Shown: piece after piece, positions 24,678-33,688 of the stretch
Numbering within the stretch: the first letter of the stretch is position 1
Layout: every line of letters starts with the position of its first letter
Notes under the pieces: model-generated
Told to the model about the DNA's origin: nothing
What the model saw: the letters and a program-made list of their open reading frames with translations, nothing else
Database searches by the model: none
Position numbers and translations under genes: made by a program
Assembly (NCBI GenBank): GCA_041648665.1
Contig: JBAZOP010000015.1
Span: 1 to 47,557, forward strand
Reading direction: 5' to 3'
DNA from: a bacterium
GTDB lineage: Bacteria; UBA10199; 2-02-FULL-44-16; JAAZCA01
DNA: 47,557 nucleotides

Positions 24678-25658
24678 CTATGCAAACTTCTTCGTGAGGT
24701 AACTGTACAGTCCGCCGCTACCCTTGATCTTGGCGCCGCCGAACATCTGGTCGATGAGCATGGCCAGGTCGCCGCCCTGCCCCACGGTCTGCCCGCGGGA
24801 CGTCAGGCCACCGGCGATGTCGGCCAGGGCGTTGCCGAGCCCCTTGCCCTTGTAGCCCAGGTCGGCCCCCGTCTCGCGCGCGCGACCGAACGCCCCGGCG
24901 AGCTGGCCGGTGATGTCGAGGTTCTGCGTCGAGAGCAGGCCGCCGGCGAGGCTGGCGAGCGCCTGTCCGGACAAGCCCTTGTTCCCGAGGTCGAGGCTGT
25001 ACATGTCGGAAAGGATGTCGGAGCTGAACGGGTTGAACGTCTGGTCGCCCAGGTCAATGAGGTTGTTGCCCACCAGCTGGGCGAAGATCGCTTCCCGGGC
25101 CGCGTCCGTGGTCGCACCAGCCGCCTTGCCGATGGCCGACGTGCCGCCGGACAGGAGCGCCTCCAGGTCCGTGGTCGCGACGTCGGCGCCGACCCCGAGG
25201 CTGCCGTAGGCCTTGGCCATCGCACTGCCGCTCTCGCCCATGGCCTTGGCCACGAAGTCGGACAGGCTCAGCGCCCCCTCCTCGTCGCCCTCGAGGTACG
25301 TGCCGTAGCCGGAGAACTCCGAGCGCTTGCCCATGTCCTGGATCTCGGGGCTGGTCTGGAGCTGCTTCAGGTACGCCTGGATGCCCTCGGTTGTGCCCGC
25401 CGCATCCGAGCCGAGGAAATCGCTGTAGCCCTGGCGCATGGCCGAGCTGGGCCGGAAGCCCTGGCTGGCGACGTCCGGGAGGTACGCGCCGATGAAGCCC
25501 CCGAGGCTGGTCGGCAGCTGGAAGCCGAACGAGCTCAGGTAGTTCGAGCTGCCGCCGACGCTCAGGCCGTTGTACCCGCCCGCGCCGCCGCTGAACATCG
25601 ACTGGTAGAAGCTGGAGTACGGGTTGCCGCCGTAGAAGGAATAGTCACTGTTCGCCAT
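24678..25658 (-). CDS. Gly/Ser/Tyr-rich virion protein (326 aa)
   Basis: The N-terminal 60 residues are low-complexity and aromatic (YSFYGGNPYSSFYQSMFSG, GGAGGYNG); the rest is helical and Ala/Gly-rich (LSGQALASLAGGLLS). The start is close to GGGGGACAC. It lies in the internal-protein cluster. The aromatic head may be flexible or self-associating. Function beyond virion structure is unknown. Confidence 0.62.
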   Translation of the reverse strand: MANSDYSFYGGNPYSSFYQSMFSGGAGGYNGLSVGGSSNYLSSFGFQLPTSLGGFIGAYLPDVASQGFRPSSAMRQGYSDFLGSDAAGTTEGIQAYLKQLQTSPEIQDMGKRSEFSGYGTYLEGDEEGALSLSDFVAKAMGESGSAMAKAYGSLGVGADVATTDLEALLSGGTSAIGKAAGATTDAAREAIFAQLVGNNLIDLGDQTFNPFSSDILSDMYSLDLGNKGLSGQALASLAGGLLSTQNLDITGQLAGAFGRARETGADLGYKGKGLGNALADIAGGLTSRGQTVGQGGDLAMLIDQMFGGAKIKGSGGLYSYLTKKFA

Positions 25659-25667
25659 GTGTCCCCC

Positions 25668-26492
25668 TTAGCCCATCAAGCCCGAGAAGAAGCTGGTCGG
25701 CGTCTTTGCGATCTGCCCGCCCAGCCCCGCGGCAGCGCCGCCCGCGCCGCCGAACAGGCTCATGATCATCTCGCTGGCGCTGTCCATCGTCTGGCCAATC
25801 CCGGCCGACAGGTTCGCCCAGGGGTTCGCCGCGCTGTACGGCACCTGGCCGTAGAGGCTGGCGCCGAGCTGTGCCAGGGGCAGGACCTCCTGGTTGGCGT
25901 TGTTGATGGCCGCCGACTGCACGCCCATGAGCTGCTGCAGGTTTTGGAAGCCGATGCCCTGCGCGGCGCCGCGGTTCTGCAGGTCGCTGGTCACGGCCGC
26001 CTGCTTAATCTGGAACGGATCCATGGCCAACTGCCGGAGCTGGGGCAGAAGTTCCTGCCGGCGCTCGTCGGCCGCCTGCGTCAGGTACTTGGCCTCGTCG
26101 TACGCCGCGGCCCCACCCTCGATGCCCTGGGCCGCCTGGGCCGTGCGCAGCCGACTGGACATCGCGTTGGCCTGGCTCTCAGGAATGCCCTGATCGAAGG
26201 CCTCCATCAGGTACGCGGCCTGTGCCTTGTACGCGGGGTTGGCCAGGACGCTGAGCAGGCTCGCGTTGCCCGCATTCTGGGAGGCCGCGTACGTCTGATT
26301 GCCCGCCGTCGTCGCCTGCTGGAGCCCGCGCATGAGCGTCTCCATCTGATTGGTCTGGGCCGCGTCCATCTTCTTGGACGTGTCCTGGTACAGGCCGACC
26401 AGGAGCTTGCGCATCCGAGACGCCGCGCTCTTCTGGCTGTTGGCGCTCATGACGCCGCCGATCGTGTTGCCGATGCTGCCGAACAAGTCCAT
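25668..26492 (-). CDS. internal virion protein, gp14-like position (274 aa)
   Basis: The protein is Ala/Gln-rich and helical with Gly-rich hydrophobic ends (MDLFGSIGNTIGGVM; MSLFGGAGGAAAGLGGQ), a pattern shared with podovirus internal proteins that cross the outer membrane on ejection. It follows the nozzle gene directly, as gp14 follows the tail genes in T7-like phages. Sequence homology to gp14 was not established. Confidence 0.65.
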   Translation of the reverse strand: MDLFGSIGNTIGGVMSANSQKSAASRMRKLLVGLYQDTSKKMDAAQTNQMETLMRGLQQATTAGNQTYAASQNAGNASLLSVLANPAYKAQAAYLMEAFDQGIPESQANAMSSRLRTAQAAQGIEGGAAAYDEAKYLTQAADERRQELLPQLRQLAMDPFQIKQAAVTSDLQNRGAAQGIGFQNLQQLMGVQSAAINNANQEVLPLAQLGASLYGQVPYSAANPWANLSAGIGQTMDSASEMIMSLFGGAGGAAAGLGGQIAKTPTSFFSGLMG

Positions 26493-26496
26493 GGTG

Positions 26497-28185
26497 TTAC
26501 TCCGTCCAGAGGTCGTTGAAGTAGCGGGCGGCTACCTTGGTGCCGTAGATGCTGATGCGCGCAGGGCCCTGTGCATTCAGGTACAACTGCAAGAACCGGC
26601 CATGGGGGACGTCCTGGAGAGGGACGCGGAAGGACCGGATGCCGTAGCGTGTTGCGGTCCAGGGCGCGTCCGCGGGATTCTTGGCGTACGTCGCGCTGGC
26701 CGACATGACGTAGTGGCCGATCAGACCGTAGCCGGTGTAGAGGTCTGTCGCGGCGTAGATGCTCACGGTCATGTCGGTGGCCGGCGGGTAGTAGTACCAC
26801 TCGGCCCAGTCCCAGCGCTTGGTCCGGGTGGGGTCGTTGAAGTAGAGCGGCCGGCTGAACTCGGAATAGCGAATGTCCGTGTAGCCGACGTCCTGTACCG
26901 AGTCCGGCATGTAGGCCTGATAGGACAGGTAGCTGAACGTCGGGCTTGTGCCGTACGTCTGCGTCGTCAAGAAGTGCAGGTTGATACCGCCCCAGTAACC
27001 GGCCGCGGTTGCCGACCCGACGACCGTCCAGTCCAGGACGCTCCACAGGTACGTGCCGATCCACCGCTTCTGGATCAGATCGAAGACGAAGACGTAGTTG
27101 TTGGTCGTGGAGTCGTCCAGCGGCACGGCCAGGTGGTACTTGTTGTCGTAGACACATGCGGTGGCGACGTACACGTAGTCCCAGTTGATGCGCGCCATGA
27201 CGTCCTGGATGGGCTTGCTCACGCAGTCACCCGCACCGCCAGCCACGTCCTGCTCAACGCGCCGCACAGACCGGACCCCGTCGCCGGACAAGAAGAAGAC
27301 GTCCGCCTCGCGCCCCGAGCCGACATAGCACAGCGTCCGGGGAGCGATGCAGCCGACCTTCTCCGCGACCATGTTCAGCCGAGACGCCGTCGTGTCGATG
27401 TTGTCCTCCGTTACCGGGAGGTACACGCCCGTGCCCCAGGCCACGTCCAGGCGCCAGATGCTGCGCTTCTTGAAGATGTACAGGGAGTTGTCCGAGGACC
27501 GCGCGGGAAGAAGGCCTGTGATCTCGTCCCCATCACCGGGGGCGATTCGTATGCTCTGGTCGGTTGACAAAACGTCCCCATTTCCGATGTCCGACCAGCA
27601 GAGCGAATTGCGGTCCAGGCCCAGCGTCGTGGGGTAGCGGATGTTGCCGACCCACAGCCGGTTCTGCCACCAGCACGCGGCCTGCGGGCACAGGGTCAAG
27701 CCGGTAGACTGCCCTGCCGTCGAGCTCCAGTCGGTACGCGTCAGCGGCTGCTGATTGGTATAACTGGTGCCGTGGTAGGGGTAGATGTACAGGCAGGCCG
27801 TGGACGTGGTGCCGCCATCGAGAAAGTTCCCGCGAACGAAGCCATAGCTTTTGGTGACCGAGAACGAGATGGCCGTTGAGCCCCGGGTCCAGGTTCCGTC
27901 CAGCGCCGAGTAGTAGTACTTGTCGCCGAAGATCCCGACCAGCATGTACGTGTCGCTGTTGCTGACGTAGGCGCCGAAGCCGCGCGGGGTCTGACCGATC
28001 ACACCGCCCAGGCACGTCACGCCCCAGCGGGTCTCGCGGCGGGCGACTCGGTCGATGTAGGCGTTGTAGTACTCGAAGGCCTGGTTGGGCTGTTGGAACG
28101 GGGTATCCCAGCGGTTCACCCCGCCCGCGTGGTCGAACCACATCTCATAGACGGGTTCATCAGGCAGCTGCTGTGCTTGAGCCAT
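26497..28185 (-). CDS. tail nozzle / tubular protein B-like (562 aa)
   Basis: The start follows AGGAGTAGCCG. The sequence is beta-rich and aromatic with repeated Trp-Tyr blades (GTYLWSVLDWTVVGS, WDWAEWYYYPPATDM) and SLYIFKKRSIWRL, a motif typical of podovirus nozzle proteins with a propeller domain. It sits after the adaptor gene, as T7 gp12 follows gp11. It should form the distal tail tube that opens on adsorption. Confidence 0.82.
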   Translation of the reverse strand: MAQAQQLPDEPVYEMWFDHAGGVNRWDTPFQQPNQAFEYYNAYIDRVARRETRWGVTCLGGVIGQTPRGFGAYVSNSDTYMLVGIFGDKYYYSALDGTWTRGSTAISFSVTKSYGFVRGNFLDGGTTSTACLYIYPYHGTSYTNQQPLTRTDWSSTAGQSTGLTLCPQAACWWQNRLWVGNIRYPTTLGLDRNSLCWSDIGNGDVLSTDQSIRIAPGDGDEITGLLPARSSDNSLYIFKKRSIWRLDVAWGTGVYLPVTEDNIDTTASRLNMVAEKVGCIAPRTLCYVGSGREADVFFLSGDGVRSVRRVEQDVAGGAGDCVSKPIQDVMARINWDYVYVATACVYDNKYHLAVPLDDSTTNNYVFVFDLIQKRWIGTYLWSVLDWTVVGSATAAGYWGGINLHFLTTQTYGTSPTFSYLSYQAYMPDSVQDVGYTDIRYSEFSRPLYFNDPTRTKRWDWAEWYYYPPATDMTVSIYAATDLYTGYGLIGHYVMSASATYAKNPADAPWTATRYGIRSFRVPLQDVPHGRFLQLYLNAQGPARISIYGTKVAARYFNDLWTE

Positions 28186-28194
28186 CGGCTACTC

Positions 28195-28509
28195 CTATGC
28201 GGGGGGCGTGTAGTTGGGGTCGTTGGGATCGCCAGCGGTGAGCGGCTGCTTGCGACGGGTGGCGGATGGGCGCGCGATCACCACGGGATCGGGGTCGTCC
28301 GCAACCACAGGTGCGTCGAGATCGACAATGACCGCCCGCAAGACGCGGCAGGGGCGGTGATAAACCTGCCCGTGCCAGAAGCCGCTGCTCTCGACGGCGT
28401 CGGCAGCCTTTGCGGCCTCGAGCTTGAGCTGATCGGCGGTCTGGGCCTGCGGCACGACGTCGTGCCAGCCGGTCTGGCCGTCGAAGAAGACGCGGATGAT
28501 CATGTTCAT
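28195..28509 (-). CDS. small protein between tail genes (104 aa)
   Basis: The start overlaps the adaptor gene stop (TAATG) after GGAGGACC. The N-terminus is beta-like (MNMIIRVFFDGQTGWHDVV) and the C-terminus is Pro-rich (AGDPNDPNYTPPA), probably disordered. Its place between adaptor and nozzle suggests a minor tail or assembly protein. No family recognised. Confidence 0.6.
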   Translation of the reverse strand: MNMIIRVFFDGQTGWHDVVPQAQTADQLKLEAAKAADAVESSGFWHGQVYHRPCRVLRAVIVDLDAPVVADDPDPVVIARPSATRRKQPLTAGDPNDPNYTPPA

Positions 28510-29435
28510 TAGGTCAGGTCCTCCGGGACAGCGCGCCCGCTCCAGTCGCCGAACTGTTGGTCGTAGGACCGGCGATCCTGCGCGATCTTGTCGGCCATGC
28601 GCTTGGCCATGACGCCGCGGTCATCTTCCTTCAGCTGGAAGTAGATGTCGCTGGCCGCCTCCCAGATCAGATAGTCGCTGTCGATCCCAACCGGGGCCGC
28701 GGCGTAATCGTTCTTGAAGAGCGCAGGCCGCTGGACGGCACGGTACTTGAAGACGGTGCCGGCGGCCGGCTTGTCGACCAGGCGGATCTTGTAGTACCTG
28801 GACTCGTTCTCGAACGGATTGATGATGGCCACGATGTTGCCCTGGCACCGGATCTCGGAGGCAATCCCGAGCGGGGCGTCGATGTGAATGGAGTCGACCT
28901 CCAGGAACATGCCCGTCGTGGTGAGCCCGGTGGCGTTTGTGGGGCTGAAGCCGTCTATGACGGTCGACATGGACAGATCGCCCATGGTCGCGTCGTAGAG
29001 GCGCTTGCCCAGGATCTTGATCTGGGGCACGGTCGAGGAGTTGGATGCGAGCCGTCCCTCGAGGTAGCCGGTCACACCGGTCAGGGTCGCGACGTAGCCC
29101 ACCGGCTCCCACTGGACGGCGTTGCCCGACGTCTCGTTCAGGTAGCTGTACGTGTGCGTCCGGTCCCACTGGCGATCGCCGACCGGGACCTCGGCCTTGT
29201 TGGTCACGTCCGCGAGCCAGACGACGCGATCGACAAACTCCGGGAAGACAAGCGTGTTGCCGCCCTGGTGCGTGACCGTGCCCTCGCACTCGCACGTCTC
29301 ACAGGGAAACTCACGCGTCCACGACCGAACGGCGCGGTTCAACGCCTTGCCGACGCGGTCATCAAACTGCGCATCGTTCCGACCGGTGAGCCGCTTGACC
29401 TCGTTTCGGAGCTGCAAATAGTTCATGGATTCCAT
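28509..29435 (-). CDS. tail adaptor / tubular protein A-like (308 aa)
   Basis: The first 45 residues (YLQLRNEVKRLTGRNDAQFD, RAVRSWTREFP) match the helical start of head-to-tail adaptor proteins; CETCEC near 44-49 is an unusual Cys pair. The rest is a beta domain with a helical C-terminus (MADKIAQDRRSYDQQFGDW). It precedes the nozzle gene and would join portal to nozzle. The gene starts the leftward segment after the integrase and has its own upstream control region. A second ATG nine bases in (29426) is possible. Confidence 0.78.
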   Translation of the reverse strand: MESMNYLQLRNEVKRLTGRNDAQFDDRVGKALNRAVRSWTREFPCETCECEGTVTHQGGNTLVFPEFVDRVVWLADVTNKAEVPVGDRQWDRTHTYSYLNETSGNAVQWEPVGYVATLTGVTGYLEGRLASNSSTVPQIKILGKRLYDATMGDLSMSTVIDGFSPTNATGLTTTGMFLEVDSIHIDAPLGIASEIRCQGNIVAIINPFENESRYYKIRLVDKPAAGTVFKYRAVQRPALFKNDYAAAPVGIDSDYLIWEAASDIYFQLKEDDRGVMAKRMADKIAQDRRSYDQQFGDWSGRAVPEDLT

Positions 29436-29625
29436 CCGGTAAGTGGGTACAGGGCGGCCGGTAACGGAATGACTTAACTGCCAAGAGCGAAAAGAGTTAT
29501 GACATCAGCTTGCACAAGTACGCCTTGTGGCTCGGGCCCATAAAGTGTTGTTTTATGGGAACTTATGAAAGTTGCTTGCGCCCTTTCGCCGAAGAAGGTA
29601 CAATGGGGGTCGAAAGGAGGTGCAA
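29436..29625. promoter_or_regulatory. divergent control region, adaptor gene and integrase
   Basis: The 190 bases separate two divergent genes. They hold CACAAG-TACGC-CTTGTG (29513-29529, operator-like), CCCATAAA-7-TTTATGGG (about 29537-29559), GAGTTATGACA (29494-29504, identical to 47321-47331 in the right-end repeat) and a sigma70-type promoter for the integrase. An attP core may also be here, but none can be identified without the host site. Confidence 0.6.
29576..29604 (+). promoter_or_regulatory. sigma70-type promoter of the integrase
   Basis: TTGCGC (29576-29581) and TACAAT (29599-29604) are 17 bases apart. The expected start of transcription is around 29611, just before the AAAGGAGG ribosome binding site at 29613-29620, giving a very short leader. 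This is the clearest bacterial-type promoter in the window. Confidence 0.7.
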
Positions 29626-30450
29626 ATGCCGCGCCCAACTGAAACCGAGTTCACGCACCAGATCGGCCGGTTCTTCCTCGCCCACAAGGACGTGTGGAGG
29701 CCGAAGACCTACGCCATCTACGGTCATGTGTATCGGTGCCACCTGGAGCCCCGCTTCAAGGGCCAGAGCATCAACACGATCACGCCCAACGATCTGCAGG
29801 TCGCCATCAACAACCGCGAGCACGCCGCGGCCACTCGCCGGCTGACGAAGTCGTTCTGCGTGCGCTTCTGGAACTGGCTCATCGAAAACGACTTAGCGTT
29901 CAAGAACCCGGCGAAGCACGTGCGCATCGCGCGGGTCGAGAGCCTGCCAAAGGAGGCGCTGACCATCGAGCAGGGGCGCGCCGTACTGGAGGCGGCCCGC
30001 GCGGACTGGTCGAAGTACCTGTACCCGTTCGTGGGCATCGGCCTGTACACGGGCCTGCGCCGGATGAACATCCTGCAGCTGGGCCCGGGCGTCATCTTCA
30101 ACGACCGGCTGGTCTTCCAGGGGACGCTGATGAAGACCGGTAATCCTCTGCAGATCCCATATCGTCCCGAGCTTAAACCTTTGCTGGATCTCTGCCCCCT
30201 GAATGTCGACCGCAACGGCATCAGCCGCGGCTTCGATCGGATCCGCAAGGCCACCGGCCTGTCGTTCCTGACGCCGCACACTCTGCGCCGTACGTTCGCG
30301 ACCTGGATGTTCAAGTTCGGCGCCCCGTTCCCGACCATCCGCAAGCTGATGGGCCACGCCCGGATCGACGCGAGCATGACGGCCATCTACACAACGGTCG
30401 ACATGGACCAGATGCGGGAGGCGCTGAAGGTCTTGCCGCTGCTACTCTGA
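29626..30450 (+). CDS. int: tyrosine-family integrase (274 aa)
   Basis: The start is at MPRPTETEF after AAAGGAGG; an upstream reading from 29572 overlaps the promoter. The N-terminal 105 residues form the core-binding domain. The catalytic domain has R145 (TGLRRMN), Lys170 (LMKTG), H218 and R221 (HTLRR), H244 (LMGHA) and nucleophile Y255 (AIYTT), so it should be active. It joins phage attP and host attB to set up lysogeny. It is the only rightward gene within the leftward virion block. No excisionase or repressor was recognised near it. Confidence 0.93.
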   Translation: MPRPTETEFTHQIGRFFLAHKDVWRPKTYAIYGHVYRCHLEPRFKGQSINTITPNDLQVAINNREHAAATRRLTKSFCVRFWNWLIENDLAFKNPAKHVRIARVESLPKEALTIEQGRAVLEAARADWSKYLYPFVGIGLYTGLRRMNILQLGPGVIFNDRLVFQGTLMKTGNPLQIPYRPELKPLLDLCPLNVDRNGISRGFDRIRKATGLSFLTPHTLRRTFATWMFKFGAPFPTIRKLMGHARIDASMTAIYTTVDMDQMREALKVLPLLL

Positions 30451-30675
30451 CGGTTCAGGGCTGCGCGCGGACATCTCTTCCAGGTCCTCGGTGAACGCAA
30501 CAATGACCTGTTCCAGGGCGCGCTGCCGGGCGATGCGACAGCCCCGGTGCCGGCACTCGTTGGCGCTGATGAGGTGCTCGAGCCGCTCGATGCGCTGCAT
30601 CAGCTGAAGGACCTGTTCGGAGACAATTCGCAGCTGATCAAGGATCAGGTTGCGGCTACTTTTTGATGGGGCCAT
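30442..30675 (-). CDS. small coiled-coil protein (77 aa)
   Basis: The protein has a helical heptad-like stretch (IVSEQVLQLMQRIERLEHLI, about 17-36), then NECRHRGCRIARQ, and an acidic end. It overlaps the integrase 3' end by nine bases, tail to tail. The ribosome binding site is weak (GAGG). It follows the glycosyltransferase fusion by 27 bases, so it may belong to that transcript. Function unknown. Confidence 0.5.
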   Translation of the reverse strand: MAPSKSSRNLILDQLRIVSEQVLQLMQRIERLEHLISANECRHRGCRIARQRALEQVIVAFTEDLEEMSARSPEPSE

Positions 30676-30702
30676 GTGGGTTACCTCGGCCCAAAGCGTA
30701 CC

Positions 30703-33141
30703 CTATAGAAACAGGTCTCGCACCCACTGCTCGACCAGGGGGTCAAAATCGAACTTCTGGGCGAACTCGGCACAGGCGGCCGGGTCGTGCTTTAGCTCCA
30801 GGGCCTCGGCCAACGCAATGCCCCACTCGGCCCGGGGGATTTTGGCCAGGTTCGTCCAGGACGGGTAGCCGGCCAGCGTCTCGGCCAGGGCGGCGTGGTC
30901 CGTCGCGACCAGCCTACAGCCCGCGGCCATGGCCTCCATCGCGGCCACGCAGCTGATCTCGTCGAAGCGCGTGGGGTAGAGCCAGGCCTCGGCCTCCTTC
31001 AGCTCCTGAGCCATCTGCTGCCAGGTGACGCGGCCGTGGTCCACGATGCCGGGCGTGGTCGCCATGAGGATCTTGCACTCGTCCTCGTACTCAAACAGGC
31101 GCCGCTCGGCGTTGACGTCCGGGACGAAGCCGTACTCACCCTCGACGGCAATCCGGTTCCAGGTGCGGCCAAAGCCGTAGTAGGTGTGCAGCTCGTAGCC
31201 CTTCTCGGCCAGCCCCGAGGCCTGAAAGACCTTGATGGCCGTCTGCAGGCCACGGTCGGGGGAGCTGCAGAAGACGATCTTCTTCTTCTTGACCTCGCCG
31301 GCGTAGATGTGTCGGGCGATGTCGATGCCGTTGCGTGTGTAGTAGATGCGCTCCTCGGGCAGGGCCGGATGGATGCCGCGCTGGAACTTCGACAGGAACA
31401 GGACCTTGTCCGTCCGGGCCTGCACGACCGGGGTCCAGACACCGTTGGTGCCCACGTCGTGCATCCAGACGAAGATCTTGCCGGCGCGCAGGTTGTACTT
31501 CTCGACGACGTCCGGCCGGCGCCAGATGATCAGAAAATCACGGTAGACGCTGGGGTTGTAGGCCGCAGCCCAGGCCCAGTTCACGCCGTCGTAGATGCCC
31601 GGCTCACAGTTCAGCGTGCAGTAAACGGTCACGTCCATGTGCTTGGCCAGGCGCTTGGCCAGCTCCACGACCATCTTCTCGCTGGCGCCGATGGCCGTCT
31701 TGGCCGGATCCGGACCCCAGTGCTCGGCCGTCGAGCCGCACCAGATGGCCAGGGTCTTCCGACCCGTGGTCCAGGCCTCGCTCTCAGGCGTGCCCATACC
31801 GAAGCGCAGGCAGTGCGGCGGCATCATGACGTGCTTGGCGGCCTCGACCTTGTCCGGGGCCACGGACAGGATCTGCTGCAGCTTCTGGGCGTAGTCCTCG
31901 GCGCTGGCCCAGTGCACGAAGTCCTCGTACGCCGCCCGGGCGTTGGGGAGGTTCGGCCGCTCGCGGTAGGCCATCTCCGCGTACTTCACGGCCAGCTCGG
32001 GCATGTGCAGCTCACGGGCCGCGATCGAGCCCAGGACGCCAGGCTGAAAGCCGCTGTCACAGGAGGGGTTCACGGCGTGGAGCGTGTCGTGGGGCGGGCA
32101 GGCCTCGGCGAGCTGGAGCTCGGTCAGGACGTTCTTCCAGTGGCACAACTTGTTCCACAGGAACGCCAGCTGGTAGTGCAGCCGGGGGTCCTGGGGGTTG
32201 ACGCGGACGCCCTCGAGGAGCGGGTCCATGGCCGTCCAGTAGAGGCCGCGCTGCTCGAAGATGTAGGACATGTTGAGGATGGCGTGGATGATGTCCTCGC
32301 GGCTGCCGCTGTGCTTGAGGAACCAGCGGTAGTTGTGCAGGGCCTCGTCGTCCTCGTGGATGCCCCGGCAGGCGTTGGCGTAGTACATGACCGTCCGGGG
32401 GTCCGGCGGTTCCCTCTTGGCCGCGGCTTCCTCGAGCTCCCCACGCATCATGATGTAGTTGCGCAGGTCGCTGAAGCCGCTCTCGCGGGCGTGCTCGTGC
32501 TTGACGAACGTCGGGAAGTTGGGGTCCCGGGCGACGGTTAGCTCAGGCCGCTGGGCGATGAGCGTCTCGTGGCAGCGGCCCACCCACTTCCAGTCAACCT
32601 TGCTGATGACGCGCTCGCGCCAGTGGCTGACCGTGCAGGCGCCATCGGCTTTGTCGTGCGCATAGTCGTAGCGGAGGAAGATGGCGCCCGAGTGCTTGCC
32701 GAACAGGTCGTCGACGAGCTGGCGCAGCGGGGCCGGGTTGATGACGATGTCGTCCAGGTCCAACCACATGCAGATGGGGTTCTTGGCGAGCTCGAACGAC
32801 AGGTTGCGGGCGCCGGCGAAGTCCCGCATGACCCCGCCCTTGAAGTGCGGCTGGTCGCTGTACTTGGCGAACTTCTCGGCCGACAGCCACTTGCGCCCCT
32901 TCTCGAGGAGCTCGTGGTCCGTGAACTCGGGATGGTAGTGGACGACCCAGCCCAGCTCGCGGGCGCGCTTCTCGGTCCCGTCCACGCTCCCGGTGTCGAC
33001 CAGGACGATCTCGTCGTCCTTGTGCACCAGGAATGAGCGCACGTTCCGGTTGAACGCGTCGATATGAGCGCGCTCATTTTTGGCGATGAGTGCAAGAGAG
33101 ATCGGGATCTTGGGGGTATACGGCTGCGGGGCGGCAGTCAT
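30703..33141 (-). CDS. GT2-TPR-GT4 glycosyltransferase fusion (812 aa)
   Basis: The N-terminal 230 residues are a GT-A, family 2 type domain: ISLALIAKNE, LVDTGSVDGT and CMWLDLDDIV (DxD). A helical tetratricopeptide-like segment follows (about 235-430; EDDEALHNYRWFLKH, PQDPRLHYQLAFLW). The C-terminal part is GT-B, family 4: FCSSPDRGLQTAIKVF and FDEISCVAAMEAMAAGCRL with the E-x7-E motif. One protein could thus make two linkages on a protein- or glycan-bound acceptor. Start after AGGAGTAACCG. It lies between the capsid and tail genes, so a virion target is plausible. Confidence 0.88.
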   Translation of the reverse strand: MTAAPQPYTPKIPISLALIAKNERAHIDAFNRNVRSFLVHKDDEIVLVDTGSVDGTEKRARELGWVVHYHPEFTDHELLEKGRKWLSAEKFAKYSDQPHFKGGVMRDFAGARNLSFELAKNPICMWLDLDDIVINPAPLRQLVDDLFGKHSGAIFLRYDYAHDKADGACTVSHWRERVISKVDWKWVGRCHETLIAQRPELTVARDPNFPTFVKHEHARESGFSDLRNYIMMRGELEEAAAKREPPDPRTVMYYANACRGIHEDDEALHNYRWFLKHSGSREDIIHAILNMSYIFEQRGLYWTAMDPLLEGVRVNPQDPRLHYQLAFLWNKLCHWKNVLTELQLAEACPPHDTLHAVNPSCDSGFQPGVLGSIAARELHMPELAVKYAEMAYRERPNLPNARAAYEDFVHWASAEDYAQKLQQILSVAPDKVEAAKHVMMPPHCLRFGMGTPESEAWTTGRKTLAIWCGSTAEHWGPDPAKTAIGASEKMVVELAKRLAKHMDVTVYCTLNCEPGIYDGVNWAWAAAYNPSVYRDFLIIWRRPDVVEKYNLRAGKIFVWMHDVGTNGVWTPVVQARTDKVLFLSKFQRGIHPALPEERIYYTRNGIDIARHIYAGEVKKKKIVFCSSPDRGLQTAIKVFQASGLAEKGYELHTYYGFGRTWNRIAVEGEYGFVPDVNAERRLFEYEDECKILMATTPGIVDHGRVTWQQMAQELKEAEAWLYPTRFDEISCVAAMEAMAAGCRLVATDHAALAETLAGYPSWTNLAKIPRAEWGIALAEALELKHDPAACAEFAQKFDFDPLVEQWVRDLFL

Positions 33142-33144
33142 CGG

Positions 33145-33495
33145 TTACTCCTTGCGGCTGATGATGTGGAACTTCTTGTCGGGCTTGGGGAGGAACTCCT
33201 CCATGAGGATGTTGTGGACCTTGATCAGGCCACGCGGTGTCTTCAGGAAGCCCGGGAACATGCGCTCGAGGATGATGAAAACGTCCGTTGGGATCTGGCC
33301 GCGGTATGCGAACTGGCCGTCCTTGGACATGCCGTTCGAGCGGAACAACGTCTCGTACTCGCGCTTGACCATCTCGTAGAACGCGGCGGCGTGCTGCGGC
33401 CGGTCGCGGATCCAGATCTTGATGATCCGCTCTACTTCGCGGTCGGTTGCTTGGTCTTTGATCCAGATGTTACCGGCGTGGGCGTTGTCCGGCAT
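33145..33495 (-). CDS. hypothetical protein (116 aa)
   Basis: The start follows GGAGGCCG. The protein is mixed alpha/beta with WIKDQATDREVERIIKIW and a basic C-terminus. It lies between the small 33432 gene and the glycosyltransferase fusion. No family recognised. A head-associated role can only be inferred from place. Confidence 0.6.
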   Translation of the reverse strand: MPDNAHAGNIWIKDQATDREVERIIKIWIRDRPQHAAAFYEMVKREYETLFRSNGMSKDGQFAYRGQIPTDVFIILERMFPGFLKTPRGLIKVHNILMEEFLPKPDKKFHIISRKE

Positions 33496-33638
33496 CGGGC
33501 GGCCTCCAGTTCATGGGTGAGACGGATGAGCTCTTCCTTGACACGCTGCAGCCCCTGCATGAAGTACGCGCGCTTCCCGAAAAGGGGGATGCACTGCACA
33601 ACCTGCTCGAGGCGTTGTAGACCTTCGTGAAGCTCCAT
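33432..33638 (-). CDS. small coiled-coil protein (68 aa)
   Basis: ATG 33638 follows GGAGAACCGCCC; longer readings to 33791 run through terminator sequence. The protein is helical (LHEGLQRLEQVV, VKEELIRLTHELEAARC) with a Thr/Lys-rich tail. It overlaps the next gene by 64 bases in another frame, which is unusual for this genome. No family recognised. Confidence 0.5.
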   Translation of the reverse strand: MELHEGLQRLEQVVQCIPLFGKRAYFMQGLQRVKEELIRLTHELEAARCRTTPTPVTSGSKTKQPTAK

Positions 33639-33666
33639 GGGCGGTTCTCCAGGCGGCGGAAGAAAA

Positions 33667-33688
33667 GCCCCAGACCGTGGCCCGGGGC
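33667..33688 (-). terminator. terminator after the capsid gene
   Basis: On the minus strand GCCCCGGGC folds back on GGTCTGGGGC (nine base pairs including G-U, tetraloop) and is followed by TTTTCTT. A second weaker stem, GGGTGGGG with CCCCACC, lies at about 33735-33772. Together they would lower transcription past the capsid gene, as is common for capsid genes needing high expression. Confidence 0.72.

Noticed and set aside
17986..26519. Very long plus-strand ORFs opposite the virion genes (878, 881 and 1008 codons)
   Set aside because: They are antisense shadows caused by GC-rich third positions; they have Val/Leu/Gly/Arg-biased composition, no domains and no ribosome binding sites.
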